Shown here: positions 34,091 through 45,447 of the stretch, one piece after another
How the letters are laid out: every line of letters begins with the position of its first letter
Numbering within the stretch: position 1 is the stretch's first letter
Assembly: GCA_030685025.1 (NCBI GenBank)
Contig: JAUXWC010000265.1
Coordinates: forward strand, 58,981-122,980
Reading direction: 5' to 3'
From: Rhodoferax sp.
Lineage (GTDB): Bacteria > Pseudomonadota > Gammaproteobacteria > Burkholderiales > Burkholderiaceae_C
DNA length: 64,000 nucleotides
Notes under the pieces: model-generated
Told to the model about the DNA's origin: nothing
The model's input: only the letters and a program-made list of their open reading frames with translations
The model's database searches: none
Position numbers and translations under genes: made by a program

Positions 34091-34112
34091 GATTGCGGCG
34101 GCGAGACGCTGG

Positions 34113-34529
34113 CTATTTTTTCTGACGGTACTTGCGCAACGCTGCGATCTGGGCCGCCATGACTGCCAGCTCGGAACTTGCCTTGGCGAAGTCGATGTCG
34201 CTCTTGGCGTTCTTCAGGGCTTCCTCAGCCGCCGCCTTGGCCTCGTTGGCTTTTTCGTCGTCAAGATCCTTGCCGCGAATCGCCGTGTCCGACAGCACCG
34301 TCACGCAGTTCGGTTGCACTTCGAGAAGGCCACCGGCGACAAAAACAAACTCCTCGCGTCCATCGGCCATTTCGATACGTACGGAGCCGGCCTTGATACG
34401 CGTGATCAGGGGGGTGTGGCGCGGGTAGATACCCAGCTCGCCCGCCTCACCCGGCAAGGCCACAAAGCGCGCCTCGCCCGAGAAGATGGACTCCTCGGCG
34501 CTGACCACATCGACGTGGATGGTGTTCAT
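34113..34529 (-). CDS. atpC: ATP synthase F1 epsilon subunit
   Basis: This 138-residue epsilon subunit regulates F1 and connects it to the c-ring. The beta-sandwich has [35 protein letters not shown] and [22 protein letters not shown]. The C-terminal helical hairpin is [18 protein letters not shown]. The ATG at 34527-34529 gives the standard length. A hairpin repeat lies between it and atpD. It is the last gene of the atp operon. Confidence 0.95.
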   Translation of the reverse strand: MNTIHVDVVSAEESIFSGEARFVALPGEAGELGIYPRHTPLITRIKAGSVRIEMADGREEFVFVAGGLLEVQPNCVTVLSDTAIRGKDLDDEKANEAKAAAEEALKNAKSDIDFAKASSELAVMAAQIAALRKYRQKK

Positions 34530-34544
34530 GGTGTCATTTCTCAA

Positions 34545-34594
34545 TCAGTTGGGGACAGAGCTTGCCGCTACGCGACTGCGGATGGTCCCGCAAA
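34545..34594. repeat. Dispersed hairpin repeat, copy C (atpD-atpC gap)
   Basis: This 50-bp element reads TCAGTTGGGGACAGAGC at one end and ATGGTCCCGCAAAG at the other. The outer stem is reduced to GGGAC/GTCCC, and the inner part has CCGC/GCGG. It begins four bases after the atpD stop and ends 15 bases before the atpC start, so it fills the whole gap. Confidence 0.82.
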
Positions 34595-34598
34595 GTTA

Positions 34599-36080
<1,482 letters not shown>

Positions 36081-36977
36081 CTAAGCCCCGATCGCGGCGG
36101 CGCCGGAAACGATCTCGGACAATTCCTTGGTGATCGCGGCTTGTCGGGTCTTGTTGTAGACCAGCTTGAGTTCGCCGATCACGTTGCCTGCGTTATCGGT
36201 GGCAGCCTTCATGGCCACCATGCGCGCCGCATGCTCGGAGGCCATGTTCTCGGCTACTGCTTGGTAGACCAAGGCTTCGACGTAACGCACCAGCAGGTCG
36301 TCGATCACGGTCTGTGGGTCAGGCTCGTAGATGTAATCCCACCCGTGCTTGCCGCCGCCCGCCTGCTCACTGGCGGAAGTCTCGGCCAACATCTTTGCGG
36401 CCGACAAGGGCAGTAACTGCTCCAGCACCACTTCCTGCTTCATCGTATTGATGAACTTGGTGTAAGAGAGATAGACCGCGTTGACCTCACCCTTGGCGTA
36501 CGCGTCCAGCAGAACCTTGACTGGCCCGATCAGCCGATCCAGGTGCGGCCTGTCGCCCAATTGGGTAACGTGCGATACGACCTTGGCACCGATGCGATTC
36601 AGGAAGCCAAAGCCCTTGTTGCCGATGGCCACCGCCTGGGTGCTGACGCCGGCCGCCTGCAGTTCGCGCAACTTCATCGTGACCGCGCGCAGCATATTGG
36701 TGTTCAGACCGCCGCACAGACCCTTGTCCGTGGAGACCACAATCATCCCCGCCGCCTTGGCGTCGTTGGACTTCATGAAGGCATGCACGTACTCAGGGTT
36801 GGCATGACCGAGATTGGCAGCGATATTGCGCACCTTTTCCGAATACGGCCGAGCGGCACGCATGCGGTCTTGTGCTTTACGCATCTTGGACACGGAAATC
36901 ATTTCCATGGCCTTGGTGATCTTCTTCGTGCTTTCGAAGTTCTTGATCTTGCCGCGTATTTCCTTGCCTGTTGCCAT
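36081..36977 (-). CDS. atpG: ATP synthase F1 gamma subunit
   Basis: This 298-residue gamma subunit forms the rotating shaft. The N-terminal helix [23 protein letters not shown] and [20 protein letters not shown] are typical, as is the C-terminal [21 protein letters not shown] helix ([19 protein letters not shown]). Slightly longer than the E. coli protein because of an insert around [14 protein letters not shown]. It lies between atpA and atpD. Confidence 0.97.
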   Translation of the reverse strand: MATGKEIRGKIKNFESTKKITKAMEMISVSKMRKAQDRMRAARPYSEKVRNIAANLGHANPEYVHAFMKSNDAKAAGMIVVSTDKGLCGGLNTNMLRAVTMKLRELQAAGVSTQAVAIGNKGFGFLNRIGAKVVSHVTQLGDRPHLDRLIGPVKVLLDAYAKGEVNAVYLSYTKFINTMKQEVVLEQLLPLSAAKMLAETSASEQAGGGKHGWDYIYEPDPQTVIDDLLVRYVEALVYQAVAENMASEHAARMVAMKAATDNAGNVIGELKLVYNKTRQAAITKELSEIVSGAAAIGA

Positions 36978-37007
36978 CAGAGGCTCCTTCGCTGTTGCGG
37001 GTTGACC

Positions 37008-38561
37008 TTAGGCGAAAGACTTCTTGAAGGCGGCGACGGCAGCGTTCAGTTCGGCCTCGGCATCCTTGTCCATGGCCTTGTCGGCTTCGAGCTTGGCCAG
37101 CAGCGCAGCGTGCTTGTCCTTCAGGAACCCGTGCAAACCGTGCTCGAACGCGAGCACCTTGTTCACGGCGATGTCATCAACATAGCCCTTGTTCACCGCG
37201 AACAAGGTCGCGCCCATCAGGGAGATCGACAGAGGGCTGTACTGCGCCTGCTTGAGCAATTCGGTCACCCGGGCACCGCGGTCCAACTGCTTGCGGGTGG
37301 CTTCATCCAGATCGGAAGCGAACTGGGCGAAGGCGGCCAGTTCACGGTACTGGGCCAAGTCGGTACGGATACCGCCGGACAAGTTCTTGACCAGCTTGGT
37401 CTGGGCGGCGCCACCGACCCGCGACACCGAAATACCGGCGTTGATGGCGGGACGGATACCAGCGTTGAACAGCGAGGTTTCCAGGAAGATCTGACCGTCG
37501 GTGATCGAGATCACGTTGGTCGGCACAAACGCGGAGACGTCGCCGGCCTGAGTTTCGATGATCGGCAGCGCAGTCAGCGAGCCGGTCTTGCCCTTGACGG
37601 CACCCTTGGTGAAGTCTTCAACGTATTTCTCGTTGACGCGGGCGGCGCGTTCCAGCAAACGGCTGTGCAAATAGAACACATCGCCAGGGTAGGCTTCGCG
37701 GCCCGGTGGGCGGCGAAGCAACAGTGACACTTGCCGATAGGCGACGGCCTGCTTGGACAAATCGTCGTACACAATCAAGGCGTCTTCGCCGCGATCGCGA
37801 AAGTACTCGCCCATGGTGCAGCCCGAGTAGGCCGACACATACTGCATGGCAGCGGACTCGGAAGCCGTGGCGGCCACCACAATGGTGTACTCCATCGCGC
37901 CAGCTTGCTCCAGCGCACGCACCACGTTCTTGACGCTGGAGGCCTTCTGGCCAATGGCGACATAAACGCAGGTCATGTGCTGACCCTTCTGGTTGATGAT
38001 GGCGTCGATGGCCACGGCGGTCTTGCCGGTCTGGCGGTCACCGATGATCAGTTCTCGCTGGCCGCGACCCACTGGCACCATCGAGTCGATGGACTTCAGT
38101 CCGGTCTGCATTGGCTGGCTGACGGACTGGCGCGCAATCACGCCGGGTGCAACCTTCTCGATCACGTCGGTCATCTTGGCGTTGATCGGGCCCTTGCCGT
38201 CGATCGGCTGACCGAGCGCGTTGACCACGCGGCCTTTGAGCTCTGGGCCCACGGGCACTTCCAGAATACGCCCCGTGCACTTGACGGTGTCGCCTTCGGA
38301 GATGTGCTCGTATGAGCCCAGCACCACGGAACCGACCGAGTCGCGCTCAAGGTTCAGCGCCAGGCCGTAAGTGGGCTGGCCATCGGCATCGGCCGGAAAC
38401 TCCAGCATTTCACCTTGCATCACGTCGGACAAGCCGTGGATGCGGCAAATACCGTCGGTCACCGAGACCACGGTGCCCTGATTGCGAATGTTGGCGCTGG
38501 CTGACAGGCCCTCAATACGACTCTTGATCAGTTCAGAGATTTCTGCGGGATTGAGTTGCAT
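37008..38561 (-). CDS. atpA: ATP synthase F1 alpha subunit
   Basis: This 517-residue non-catalytic alpha subunit has the P-loop [25 protein letters not shown] and the signature [14 protein letters not shown]. The N-terminal delta-binding helix ([19 protein letters not shown]) is intact. Its length is standard, and it lies in the normal position between atpH and atpG. Confidence 0.98.
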   Translation of the reverse strand: MQLNPAEISELIKSRIEGLSASANIRNQGTVVSVTDGICRIHGLSDVMQGEMLEFPADADGQPTYGLALNLERDSVGSVVLGSYEHISEGDTVKCTGRILEVPVGPELKGRVVNALGQPIDGKGPINAKMTDVIEKVAPGVIARQSVSQPMQTGLKSIDSMVPVGRGQRELIIGDRQTGKTAVAIDAIINQKGQHMTCVYVAIGQKASSVKNVVRALEQAGAMEYTIVVAATASESAAMQYVSAYSGCTMGEYFRDRGEDALIVYDDLSKQAVAYRQVSLLLRRPPGREAYPGDVFYLHSRLLERAARVNEKYVEDFTKGAVKGKTGSLTALPIIETQAGDVSAFVPTNVISITDGQIFLETSLFNAGIRPAINAGISVSRVGGAAQTKLVKNLSGGIRTDLAQYRELAAFAQFASDLDEATRKQLDRGARVTELLKQAQYSPLSISLMGATLFAVNKGYVDDIAVNKVLAFEHGLHGFLKDKHAALLAKLEADKAMDKDAEAELNAAVAAFKKSFA

Positions 38562-38611
38562 GACTCTTTCCTTCTTTCATTAGTTGGGCCAAAAACCTAC
38601 GGCGTGGGGCC

Positions 38612-39142
38612 TTAGGCTGTCAGGGCCACTTTCATTTGTTCCAGACGGGCCTTGACGGACGTGTCAAGAACCTCGTCACCGACCACCACGCGGATGCCGC
38701 CAATCAGCTCGGGCTGCAATTGCACCGACACATTGAGCTTGCGGGCGAACCGCTTTTCAAGCGCCAGGGCCACGGCAGTCAGGGCGGCGGCGTCAATCGC
38801 AAAAGCGCTGAATACGACAGCGTCCGATGAGCCGCTTTGAGCATTCTTGAGCGCTCGAAACTGTGACGCGATCTCAGGCAGAACACTCAGGCGACCATTC
38901 TCGATCACGGCGCGCAGGAAATTGCGCGCAGCATCCGTCAGTGTTGACTTGGCGATACCGACCATCAGGTCGAAGACTTGCGTCTCGGTGACCTTGGGGC
39001 TGTCCGCGAACTGCAGCAACTGGGGGTTGGACGCAATGGTCGCGAGTTCCTCCACCCAAATCGCCACGGACGACAAGTCAGAAGACGAAGCCTTGAACAG
39101 CGCTTCCGCGTAAGGCCGGGCGATAGTGGCGAGTTCTGCCAT
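38612..39142 (-). CDS. atpH: ATP synthase F1 delta subunit
   Basis: This 176-residue delta subunit sits at the top of F1 and binds the b-subunit stator. The N-terminal [15 protein letters not shown] and the C-terminal [21 protein letters not shown] are the two family signatures. It lies between atpF and atpA, and its length is standard. Confidence 0.97.
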   Translation of the reverse strand: MAELATIARPYAEALFKASSSDLSSVAIWVEELATIASNPQLLQFADSPKVTETQVFDLMVGIAKSTLTDAARNFLRAVIENGRLSVLPEIASQFRALKNAQSGSSDAVVFSAFAIDAAALTAVALALEKRFARKLNVSVQLQPELIGGIRVVVGDEVLDTSVKARLEQMKVALTA

Positions 39143-39154
39143 GGGTGCCCCTTC

Positions 39155-39625
39155 TTACAGCTCGGTCTTCAGACGACCCAACAACTCGGCATGCACGCCC
39201 GCATTGACTTCCTTGCGGAGAATCTGCTCGGCGCCCTTGACCGCCAGCACGGCAACCTGCTCACGCAGCGCCTCGCGGGCCTTGATGCTTTGTTGCTCGG
39301 CTTCAGCCTTGGCTGCGGCAATGATCTTGCCGCCTTCCTCTTGGGCTTTGGACTTGGCTTCTTCGACGATGGCTTGGGCGCGACGCTCAGCGTCGGCCAG
39401 GCGTGCGGCCGTTTCGTTGCGCGACTTGGCCAGCTCGTCTTCCACACGTTTGTTCGCGTTGGACAGTTCGGCCTTGGCCTTGTCGGCGGCAGCCAGTCCA
39501 TCCGCGACCTTCTTGATGCGCTCATCCAGGGCCGTGGCGACCGGGGGCCACACAACCTTCATCGTAAACAGCACCAACAGTATGAAAACGATGATCTGGA
39601 CAATCAGCGTTGCATTAATGTTCAC
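39155..39625 (-). CDS. atpF: ATP synthase Fo b subunit
   Basis: This 156-residue b subunit has one N-terminal membrane helix ([20 protein letters not shown]) followed by a long charged helix ([37 protein letters not shown]) that forms the peripheral stalk and binds delta at its C-terminus. Length matches the E. coli protein. It lies in the usual place between atpE and atpH. Confidence 0.97.
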   Translation of the reverse strand: MNINATLIVQIIVFILLVLFTMKVVWPPVATALDERIKKVADGLAAADKAKAELSNANKRVEDELAKSRNETAARLADAERRAQAIVEEAKSKAQEEGGKIIAAAKAEAEQQSIKAREALREQVAVLAVKGAEQILRKEVNAGVHAELLGRLKTEL

Positions 39626-39662
39626 AGTAAGTCTCCCTCAAAACGAGGTGTTGCGAAAAGGC

Positions 39663-39944
<282 letters not shown>

Positions 39945-39982
39945 CTAAGTGAAGAAAACGAAAACAAAATGAATGCGCAAGA

Positions 39983-40870
39983 TCAATGCGCATCGTGCGC
40001 TTGCCCGATGTAGACCAGCGTCAACATCATGAACACGAAGGCCTGCAGCAAGATGATGATGATGTGAAACACCGCCCACGCCCATCCGGCCACCACGTGC
40101 AGCAAGAACAGCATCAGACTGCCACCGGGATCGGTCGAGAAGGCCCATGAGCCACCCAACAAGGCAATTAGCATGAACACCAGTTCACCGGCGTACATAT
40201 TGCCAAACAGCCGCATACCGTGCGAGACCGTTTTGGCAGTAAACGAAATCACCTGTTCAAACAGATTGATCACCCCCAGGATCACGGCAACCAGCGGGTT
40301 CTTGCTGGTGCCAAAGGGCGCCGAAACCAACTCATGCGCCCAGCCACCCAGGCCCTTGATCTTTACGTTGTAGAACAGGCAAATGAACAGCACCGAAACC
40401 GACAAACCCATGGTGATGGACAGGTCAGCGGTGGGCACCACGCGCAAGTAGGCATGGCTCGGATCATGACCGGCCGCACCATAGATCCAGCCCCATACGG
40501 TGGGCAGCAAATCCAACGGCAGCAAGTCCATGGCGTTGAGCAGGAAGATCCAGACAAACACCGTCAAAGCCAAGGGCGCCACCATCTTGCGGCTGGTGGC
40601 GTTGTGTACGATTGACTTGGCTTGACCGTCGACCATCTCAAGCAGGACTTCGACAGCCGCCTGGAAACGACCCGGCACGCCGGACGTGGCGCGACGAGCA
40701 CCCCGCCAGAGCAGGAACGAGCCCAGCAGACCCATCAGAATCGAGAAAAACAGGGAGTCGATATTGAAGACCGTGAAATCGACGATCTCGGTCTGGGGCT
40801 TGTTTTGCCAGTGTGTCAGGTGGTGAACAATGTATTCACTTGCTGTCGGGGCTTGTGCGTCTGCGGCCAT
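39983..40870 (-). CDS. atpB: ATP synthase Fo a subunit
   Basis: This 295-residue polytopic membrane protein forms the proton half-channels next to the c-ring. The essential Arg lies in HGMRLFGNMYAGELVFMLI, and the C-terminal helices contain WAVFHIIIILLQAFVFMMLT. Its length and its location between atpI and atpE are standard. Confidence 0.97.
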   Translation of the reverse strand: MAADAQAPTASEYIVHHLTHWQNKPQTEIVDFTVFNIDSLFFSILMGLLGSFLLWRGARRATSGVPGRFQAAVEVLLEMVDGQAKSIVHNATSRKMVAPLALTVFVWIFLLNAMDLLPLDLLPTVWGWIYGAAGHDPSHAYLRVVPTADLSITMGLSVSVLFICLFYNVKIKGLGGWAHELVSAPFGTSKNPLVAVILGVINLFEQVISFTAKTVSHGMRLFGNMYAGELVFMLIALLGGSWAFSTDPGGSLMLFLLHVVAGWAWAVFHIIIILLQAFVFMMLTLVYIGQAHDAH

Positions 40871-40889
40871 AAATTGAACTAAATTTGTT

Positions 40890-41369
40890 TCAAACTATTC
40901 GACGTTTCGGGCTCACCAGGAGCGCCAACCAATACACCTTCATCGTGACGATCAGGCCGATCAGCAAGGCCAACCAGTCCAGCTCCGTCACCATTCGAGG
41001 CGCCAGAACAAGCATGACGACACTCACCGAAATCTTGACCAAATCCCACACGAAAAAACCAAAACTGGCGGTCAAGGCATTTGTCGATGAGAATCGGCTC
41101 ATCAGTCCCCGCGCAAACAGCGCCGCAGGAATCACGACTACCAGACCACCATAACCCGCCGACCAACCCGCATTGGCTCTGCCGGTAAACCCCCAAGCCA
41201 ACAGCGCCACCGCCGTCGCCACGATCACCTGCCCCGCCACCACCCACCAAGGCGAAAGCGACGGGCTTTGCTCCCGCAAGGCCTGAGCCTGCTTGGCACT
41301 GAGCGGCTCAACCTCCGACAGCCCGGGCTCTTCTGCATCCCAGTCACGTGCGGGCCTGATTATCGGCAT
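40890..41369 (-). CDS. atpI: ATP synthase assembly protein AtpI
   Basis: This 159-residue small membrane protein heads the atp operon. It has a charged N-terminus and four predicted helices (VVAGQVIVATAVALLAWGF, YGGLVVVIPAALFARGL, FFVWDLVKISVSVVMLVLA, LLIGLIVTMKVYWLAL). AtpI helps assemble the c-ring and is poorly conserved in sequence, so identification relies on position and topology. Confidence 0.9.
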   Translation of the reverse strand: MPIIRPARDWDAEEPGLSEVEPLSAKQAQALREQSPSLSPWWVVAGQVIVATAVALLAWGFTGRANAGWSAGYGGLVVVIPAALFARGLMSRFSSTNALTASFGFFVWDLVKISVSVVMLVLAPRMVTELDWLALLIGLIVTMKVYWLALLVSPKRRIV

Positions 41370-41416
41370 GTCAAATTACAACTAGGTTACACGCAGCGAG
41401 TGCCGCAAAGCCTTTG

Positions 41417-41422
41417 ATTATA
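41417..41422 (-). promoter_or_regulatory. Candidate -10 box for the atp operon
   Basis: TATAAT on the minus strand lies 48 bases upstream of the atpI start in the atpI-dat divergent gap. No good -35 hexamer is visible at 17 bases, so this is only a candidate. On the plus strand GATAAT at 41454 lies just before the divergent aminotransferase gene. Confidence 0.4.
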
Positions 41423-41466
41423 CGTAGAAACCCGAGGATTTCTCCTATCCCTGCGATAATTCGATC

Positions 41467-42375
41467 ATGACCACCTTGCCCAAGCTACCTTGCTATCTCA
41501 ACGGTGACTTCACCGATCTGACTCAAGCCAAGATCAGCGTGATGGACCGCGGCTTCATTTTTGGCGACGGCGTGTACGAAGTGGTACCCACCTATGACGG
41601 CAATATGTTCCGCTTTGAAGAGCACATGGCGCGGCTGGAACGCAGTCTGGCCGAGGTACGCATCGTCAATCCGATGACGCGTGGCGAATGGCGTGCGGTT
41701 GCACACCAGTTGATCGCCGACTACGCCCAGTCGGCGGGTGTCGCGCCGCTAGCCTGCGACCAGTTGATCTACATCCAGGTCACACGCGGTGTCGCCATGC
41801 GCGATCACGTCATGCCAACGGATGTATCACCGACCGTATTCGTCATGACCGACGCCATGACGCGACCCAGTGCAGCCCAGCGCGCGCAAGGCGTGGCGTG
41901 TGTCAGCGCCGACGACTTCCGTTGGGAGAAGGCTCACATCAAGAGCGTCAGCCTATTGGGGTCCGTGCTGGCACGTCAGATCAGCTTCGACGCCGGCGCG
42001 GTGGAAACCGTCATGTTTCGCCACGGTTTTCTGAGTGAGGCCTCGGCCAGCAACGTCTGGGTGGTCAAGCGCGGCACGGTGTTCGGGCCACCCAAAGACA
42101 ACCTGGTGTTGGCAGGCATCCGCTACGGCCTGATCGAGGAAATATGTCGCGCACAAGGTGTTGACTTCGAACTGCGCCGCATCCCGCGTCAAGAAGTGTT
42201 AGACGCCGACGAACTGATCCTGTCATCGGCCACCAAGGAGGTGCTGGCGGTGACGACGCTGGACGGCAATCCGGTTGGGTCGGGTCAGCCCGGCCCAGTG
42301 TTCGCGCGATTGCTGTCTGGGTATCAAGCGGCGATCGAGCAAGCCAAGGCAGGCCAGAACCAGCCAGGCCGTTGA
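41467..42375 (+). CDS. Class IV aminotransferase (D-alanine transaminase-like)
   Basis: This 302-residue PLP enzyme of fold type IV begins LPCYLNGDFTDLTQAKISVM and has DRGFIFGDGVYEVVP, the PLP lysine in EKAHIKSVSLLGSVLA, and EASASNVWVVKRGTVFGPP with the phosphate-contact ILSSATKEVLAVTTLDG. Family members include D-amino acid transaminase and branched-chain aminotransferase; the start and the context next to ybeD-lipB favour the D-amino acid type, which makes D-alanine and D-glutamate for the cell wall. Confidence 0.88.
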   Translation: MTTLPKLPCYLNGDFTDLTQAKISVMDRGFIFGDGVYEVVPTYDGNMFRFEEHMARLERSLAEVRIVNPMTRGEWRAVAHQLIADYAQSAGVAPLACDQLIYIQVTRGVAMRDHVMPTDVSPTVFVMTDAMTRPSAAQRAQGVACVSADDFRWEKAHIKSVSLLGSVLARQISFDAGAVETVMFRHGFLSEASASNVWVVKRGTVFGPPKDNLVLAGIRYGLIEEICRAQGVDFELRRIPRQEVLDADELILSSATKEVLAVTTLDGNPVGSGQPGPVFARLLSGYQAAIEQAKAGQNQPGR

Positions 42376-42428
42376 CGGCGATCACATTCCAAGCAGTAGC
42401 CCCGCCCGAACCCCCTACGCCGACCATC

Positions 42429-42707
42429 ATGAGCACCGACACTTCGCCCGCCGAATCGCTGATCCAGTATCCAAGTCAATTCCCGATCAAGGTCATGGGC
42501 ATCAAAGTAGAGGGCCTGGTGCGGGCCATCACCATGATTGCCCACGAATTCGACCCGACGTTCGATGCCACCACCATTGAACTGCGCGAAAGCAAGGGCG
42601 GCAAGTACCTCGGTGTGACCGTCACGATCACCGCCACCAGCCGCGAGCAGCTCGACGAGCTGTACCGCACCTTGTCCACGCACCCGATGGTTAAGGTGGT
42701 GTTGTAG
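42429..42707 (+). CDS. ybeD: DUF493 family protein YbeD
   Basis: This 92-residue protein of the UPF0250/DUF493 family has an ACT-like fold: LIQYPSQFPIKVMGIK, then IELRESKGGKYLGVTVTI and LDELYRTLSTHPMVKVVL at the end. Its function is unknown, but ybeD next to lipB is conserved across many proteobacteria. I chose the ATG at 42429; a TTG at 42372 overlapping the aminotransferase stop is less likely. Confidence 0.92.
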   Translation: MSTDTSPAESLIQYPSQFPIKVMGIKVEGLVRAITMIAHEFDPTFDATTIELRESKGGKYLGVTVTITATSREQLDELYRTLSTHPMVKVVL

Positions 42708-42713
42708 TCCGGC

Positions 42714-43466
42714 ATGCGCATCGAGATCGAGCAACTTGGCCAGGTGGCGTACACGCCCACCTATGCGGCGATGCAGGCCTACACTGCCGCGCGCAGCGAG
42801 ACCACCCCCGATGTCATCTGGATCTGCGAGCATGCGGCCGTCTACACCCAGGGACTGGCGGGCAAAAGTGACCACCTCCTGAACCCGTGCGATATCCCGG
42901 TGGTGGCGACCAACCGGGGCGGGCAAGTCACCTACCACGGCCCGGGGCAGGTGGTCGCCTATCCGCTGATCGATCTCAAACGGGCCGGTTACTTCATCAA
43001 GGAATATGTCTACCGGATTGAAGAGGCGGTGATTCGTACATTGGCGCATTTCGGCGTGACCGGACACCGTGTCGACGGCGCGCCAGGCATCTATGTGAGA
43101 CTCGACGATCCAGGCTCCCACGCACTGCTGGCGCAGCGACCGCAAAGGATCATCCCCTCCGTCAAAACACCGACGCCCGGCCAGGACAAGCACCAAGGCG
43201 AAGTGGCTCCGGGCAAGTCAGCACCGAGCTTCCTCGGCCTGGGCAAGATCGCCGCGCTGGGCATCAAGGTCAGCCGCAACTGCACCTATCATGGCGTGGC
43301 GCTGAACGTGGCGATGGACCTTGAGCCCTATTCGCGCATCAACCCTTGTGGTTATACGGGCCTGCAGACGACCGATCTTTCTACAATCGGCGTTCACGCC
43401 TCGTGGCAGGAAGTCGCCGACCTGCTAGGCCAGAAGCTGGTCGCCTATTTGGCTCCCCGCAGCTAG
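42714..43466 (+). CDS. lipB: Octanoyl-[ACP]:protein N-octanoyltransferase LipB
   Basis: This 250-residue enzyme transfers octanoyl groups from ACP to lipoyl domains. It shows [40 protein letters not shown], the catalytic Lys in [16 protein letters not shown] and the catalytic Cys in [13 protein letters not shown]. An insert of about 45 residues rich in Pro, Lys and Gln (about 130-178) separates GIYV from GKIAALG, compared with short bacterial LipB. It is six bases after ybeD. Confidence 0.94.
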   Translation: MRIEIEQLGQVAYTPTYAAMQAYTAARSETTPDVIWICEHAAVYTQGLAGKSDHLLNPCDIPVVATNRGGQVTYHGPGQVVAYPLIDLKRAGYFIKEYVYRIEEAVIRTLAHFGVTGHRVDGAPGIYVRLDDPGSHALLAQRPQRIIPSVKTPTPGQDKHQGEVAPGKSAPSFLGLGKIAALGIKVSRNCTYHGVALNVAMDLEPYSRINPCGYTGLQTTDLSTIGVHASWQEVADLLGQKLVAYLAPRS

Positions 43467-43496
43467 ATCCAACCTCATCACCGCCGAAACACCGCC

Positions 43497-44504
43497 ATGA
43501 GCACCCACACTCCCCCTTCGAACGTGGTCCGCGACGTCCAGTCAGTCGACACTTACGACGCCAGTGCCAAGCAGAAGGCAGCGGCCAAACTCTCACGCAT
43601 CCCGATCAAGGTGCAAGGCGGCGAGGTTCTGAAGAAGCCCGACTGGATCCGCGTCAAGGCGGGCTCGCCGACCACGCGCTTTTACGAGATCAAGGACGTG
43701 CTGCGGCGAAACAAACTCGTGACCGTGTGCGAGGAAGCTTCCTGCCCCAATATTGGGGAGTGCTTTGGACATGGCACGGCCACGTTCATGATCATGGGCG
43801 ACAAGTGCACGCGACGCTGCCCGTTCTGCGACGTCGGGCATGGGCGTCCCGACCCACTGGATACCGATGAGCCAGGCAACCTGGCGAAGACCATTGCCCA
43901 GCTCAAGCTCAAGTATGTGGTGGTGACCAGCGTCGACCGCGACGATTTGCGCGATGGCGGCGCGGGCCATTTCGCCGAGTGCATTGGTCAGATTCGGGCG
44001 CTGGCGCCTGCGACCCAGATCGAGGTGTTGGTGCCGGACTTTCGTGGCCGCGACGACCGGGCACTTGAGACTCTCAAGCGTGCGCCGCCCAACGTCATGA
44101 ACCACAACCTTGAAACCGTCCCGCGCCTATACAAGGAGGCGCGCCCCGGCAGCGACTACGCGTTCTCGCTCAACCTGCTCAAGAAGTTCAAAGCCCTGGT
44201 TCCGCAAGTCCCCACCAAGAGTGGCCTGATGGTGGGACTGGGCGAAACCGATGACGAGATTCTGGCGGTGATGCGCGACATGCGTGCGCACGGCATCGAC
44301 ATGCTGACGATTGGTCAATACCTGGCGCCGTCCAGCGCGCACTTGACCGTCAAGCGCTACGTGCACCCGGATACCTTCAAGATGTTCGAAGCAGCAGCCT
44401 ACGACATGGGCTTCAAGAACGCCGCCGTTGGCGCCATGGTGCGCAGCAGCTACCACGCCGACCAGCAGGCACACGCGGCCAAAGCGTCGCAAGCCAAGAA
44501 CTGA
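43497..44504 (+). CDS. lipA: Lipoyl synthase LipA
   Basis: This 335-residue radical SAM enzyme inserts two sulfurs into octanoyl-lipoyl domains. The radical SAM cluster is in [19 protein letters not shown], and the auxiliary cluster motif is [12 protein letters not shown]. Substrate-contact segments [12 protein letters not shown] and [11 protein letters not shown], plus the C-terminal RSSYHAD (contains the conserved RSSY), are intact. It forms an operon with ybeD and lipB. Confidence 0.97.
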   Translation: MSTHTPPSNVVRDVQSVDTYDASAKQKAAAKLSRIPIKVQGGEVLKKPDWIRVKAGSPTTRFYEIKDVLRRNKLVTVCEEASCPNIGECFGHGTATFMIMGDKCTRRCPFCDVGHGRPDPLDTDEPGNLAKTIAQLKLKYVVVTSVDRDDLRDGGAGHFAECIGQIRALAPATQIEVLVPDFRGRDDRALETLKRAPPNVMNHNLETVPRLYKEARPGSDYAFSLNLLKKFKALVPQVPTKSGLMVGLGETDDEILAVMRDMRAHGIDMLTIGQYLAPSSAHLTVKRYVHPDTFKMFEAAAYDMGFKNAAVGAMVRSSYHADQQAHAAKASQAKN

Positions 44505-44549
44505 GAATTCGGGCGTTCATCTTGGCGAGCAAAGTCGGGGCCCCCAAGT

Positions 44550-44583
44550 AAAAACGCCTCAGACCCATGAGGGGTCTGAGGCG
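44550..44583 (-). terminator. Terminator for tRNA-Phe
   Basis: A perfect 12-bp stem CGCCTCAGACCC/GGGTCTGAGGCG with a five-base loop (44555-44583) is followed on the minus strand by five T residues, 9 bases after the tRNA-Phe 3' end. It may also help end lipA transcription from the other side. Confidence 0.85.
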
Positions 44584-44592
44584 TATCGATCT

Positions 44593-44668
<76 letters not shown>

Positions 44669-44678
44669 TAAGCCGTAA

Positions 44679-44684
44679 ATTATA
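44679..44684 (-). promoter_or_regulatory. -10 box of tRNA-Phe
   Basis: A perfect TATAAT on the minus strand ends ten bases before the tRNA 5' end, the usual distance. No clear -35 is seen. Confidence 0.6.
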
Positions 44685-44730
44685 GCATCAAGCACGGACG
44701 CTCAGCCGCACTTGTCCAGCGAGATTGGCG

Positions 44731-45408
44731 TCAGGTACCAACGCGCTTGCCGCGTGTCAAATCGACTCCGAGCTGCTTGAGCTTGCGGTACAAATGCGTA
44801 CGTTCCAGTCCGGTCTTGTCGGCCACTCGTGTCATGGAGCCGTGCTCCTTGGCCAGATGGAACTCGAAGTAAGCTTTTTCAAACTCGTCTCTGGCCTCGC
44901 GCAGAGGCTTGTCCAGCATGAAACGCTGCTCCGACTGAGGGCCCGTATCGGGCACCGGGACGCTGACGGGCTCAACTCTAGCGCTCGTGTCCTGCAAGGG
45001 CAGGACGACCGAGGCGAGCACGGATGGGGTTGGCTTGCGGACCGCGCCGCGCGTCAAACCCTGTTCCACGGCTTTCAAGAGCTTCTGTAGCGTGATGGGT
45101 TTTTCCAGGAACGCCAGGGCACCGATCTTGGTGGCCTCGACCGCCGTATCGATGGTGGCGTGACCACTCATCATGATGACCGGCATGGTCAAGGCACCCG
45201 TCGACGACCATTCCTTGAGCAACGTCACGCCATCGGTATCGGGCATCCAGATATCGAGCAACACCAGATCTGGACGATCCCGCAATCGGGCTGCGCGCGC
45301 CTGCGCGGCGTTCTCGGCGACCTCCACGCTGTGACCTTCGTCGTTGAGAATTTCCCATAGGAGGTCGCGGATGCCGAGCTCATCGTCAACAACCAGTATA
45401 TTTGCCAT
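44731..45408 (-). CDS. NtrX-like response regulator without the AAA+ domain
   Basis: This 225-residue regulator has a receiver domain (1-120; phospho-acceptor Asp52 in LVLLDIWMPDTDG, Lys in LEKPITLQKLL) and a C-terminal Fis-type HTH (about 185-220; HLAKEHGSMTRVADKTGLER, HLYRKLKQLGVD). The central sigma-54-interaction ATPase of true NtrX is missing; only a 60-residue linker connects the domains. It pairs with the NtrY-type kinase 39 bp upstream. Without the ATPase it cannot activate sigma-54 RNA polymerase in the classic way, so it probably acts as an ordinary DNA-binding regulator. Confidence 0.9.
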   Translation of the reverse strand: MANILVVDDELGIRDLLWEILNDEGHSVEVAENAAQARAARLRDRPDLVLLDIWMPDTDGVTLLKEWSSTGALTMPVIMMSGHATIDTAVEATKIGALAFLEKPITLQKLLKAVEQGLTRGAVRKPTPSVLASVVLPLQDTSARVEPVSVPVPDTGPQSEQRFMLDKPLREARDEFEKAYFEFHLAKEHGSMTRVADKTGLERTHLYRKLKQLGVDLTRGKRVGT

Positions 45409-45447
45409 GTCTTGCGCGCGTCCCCGTGTAGATAGCTTGCCGTGCGA

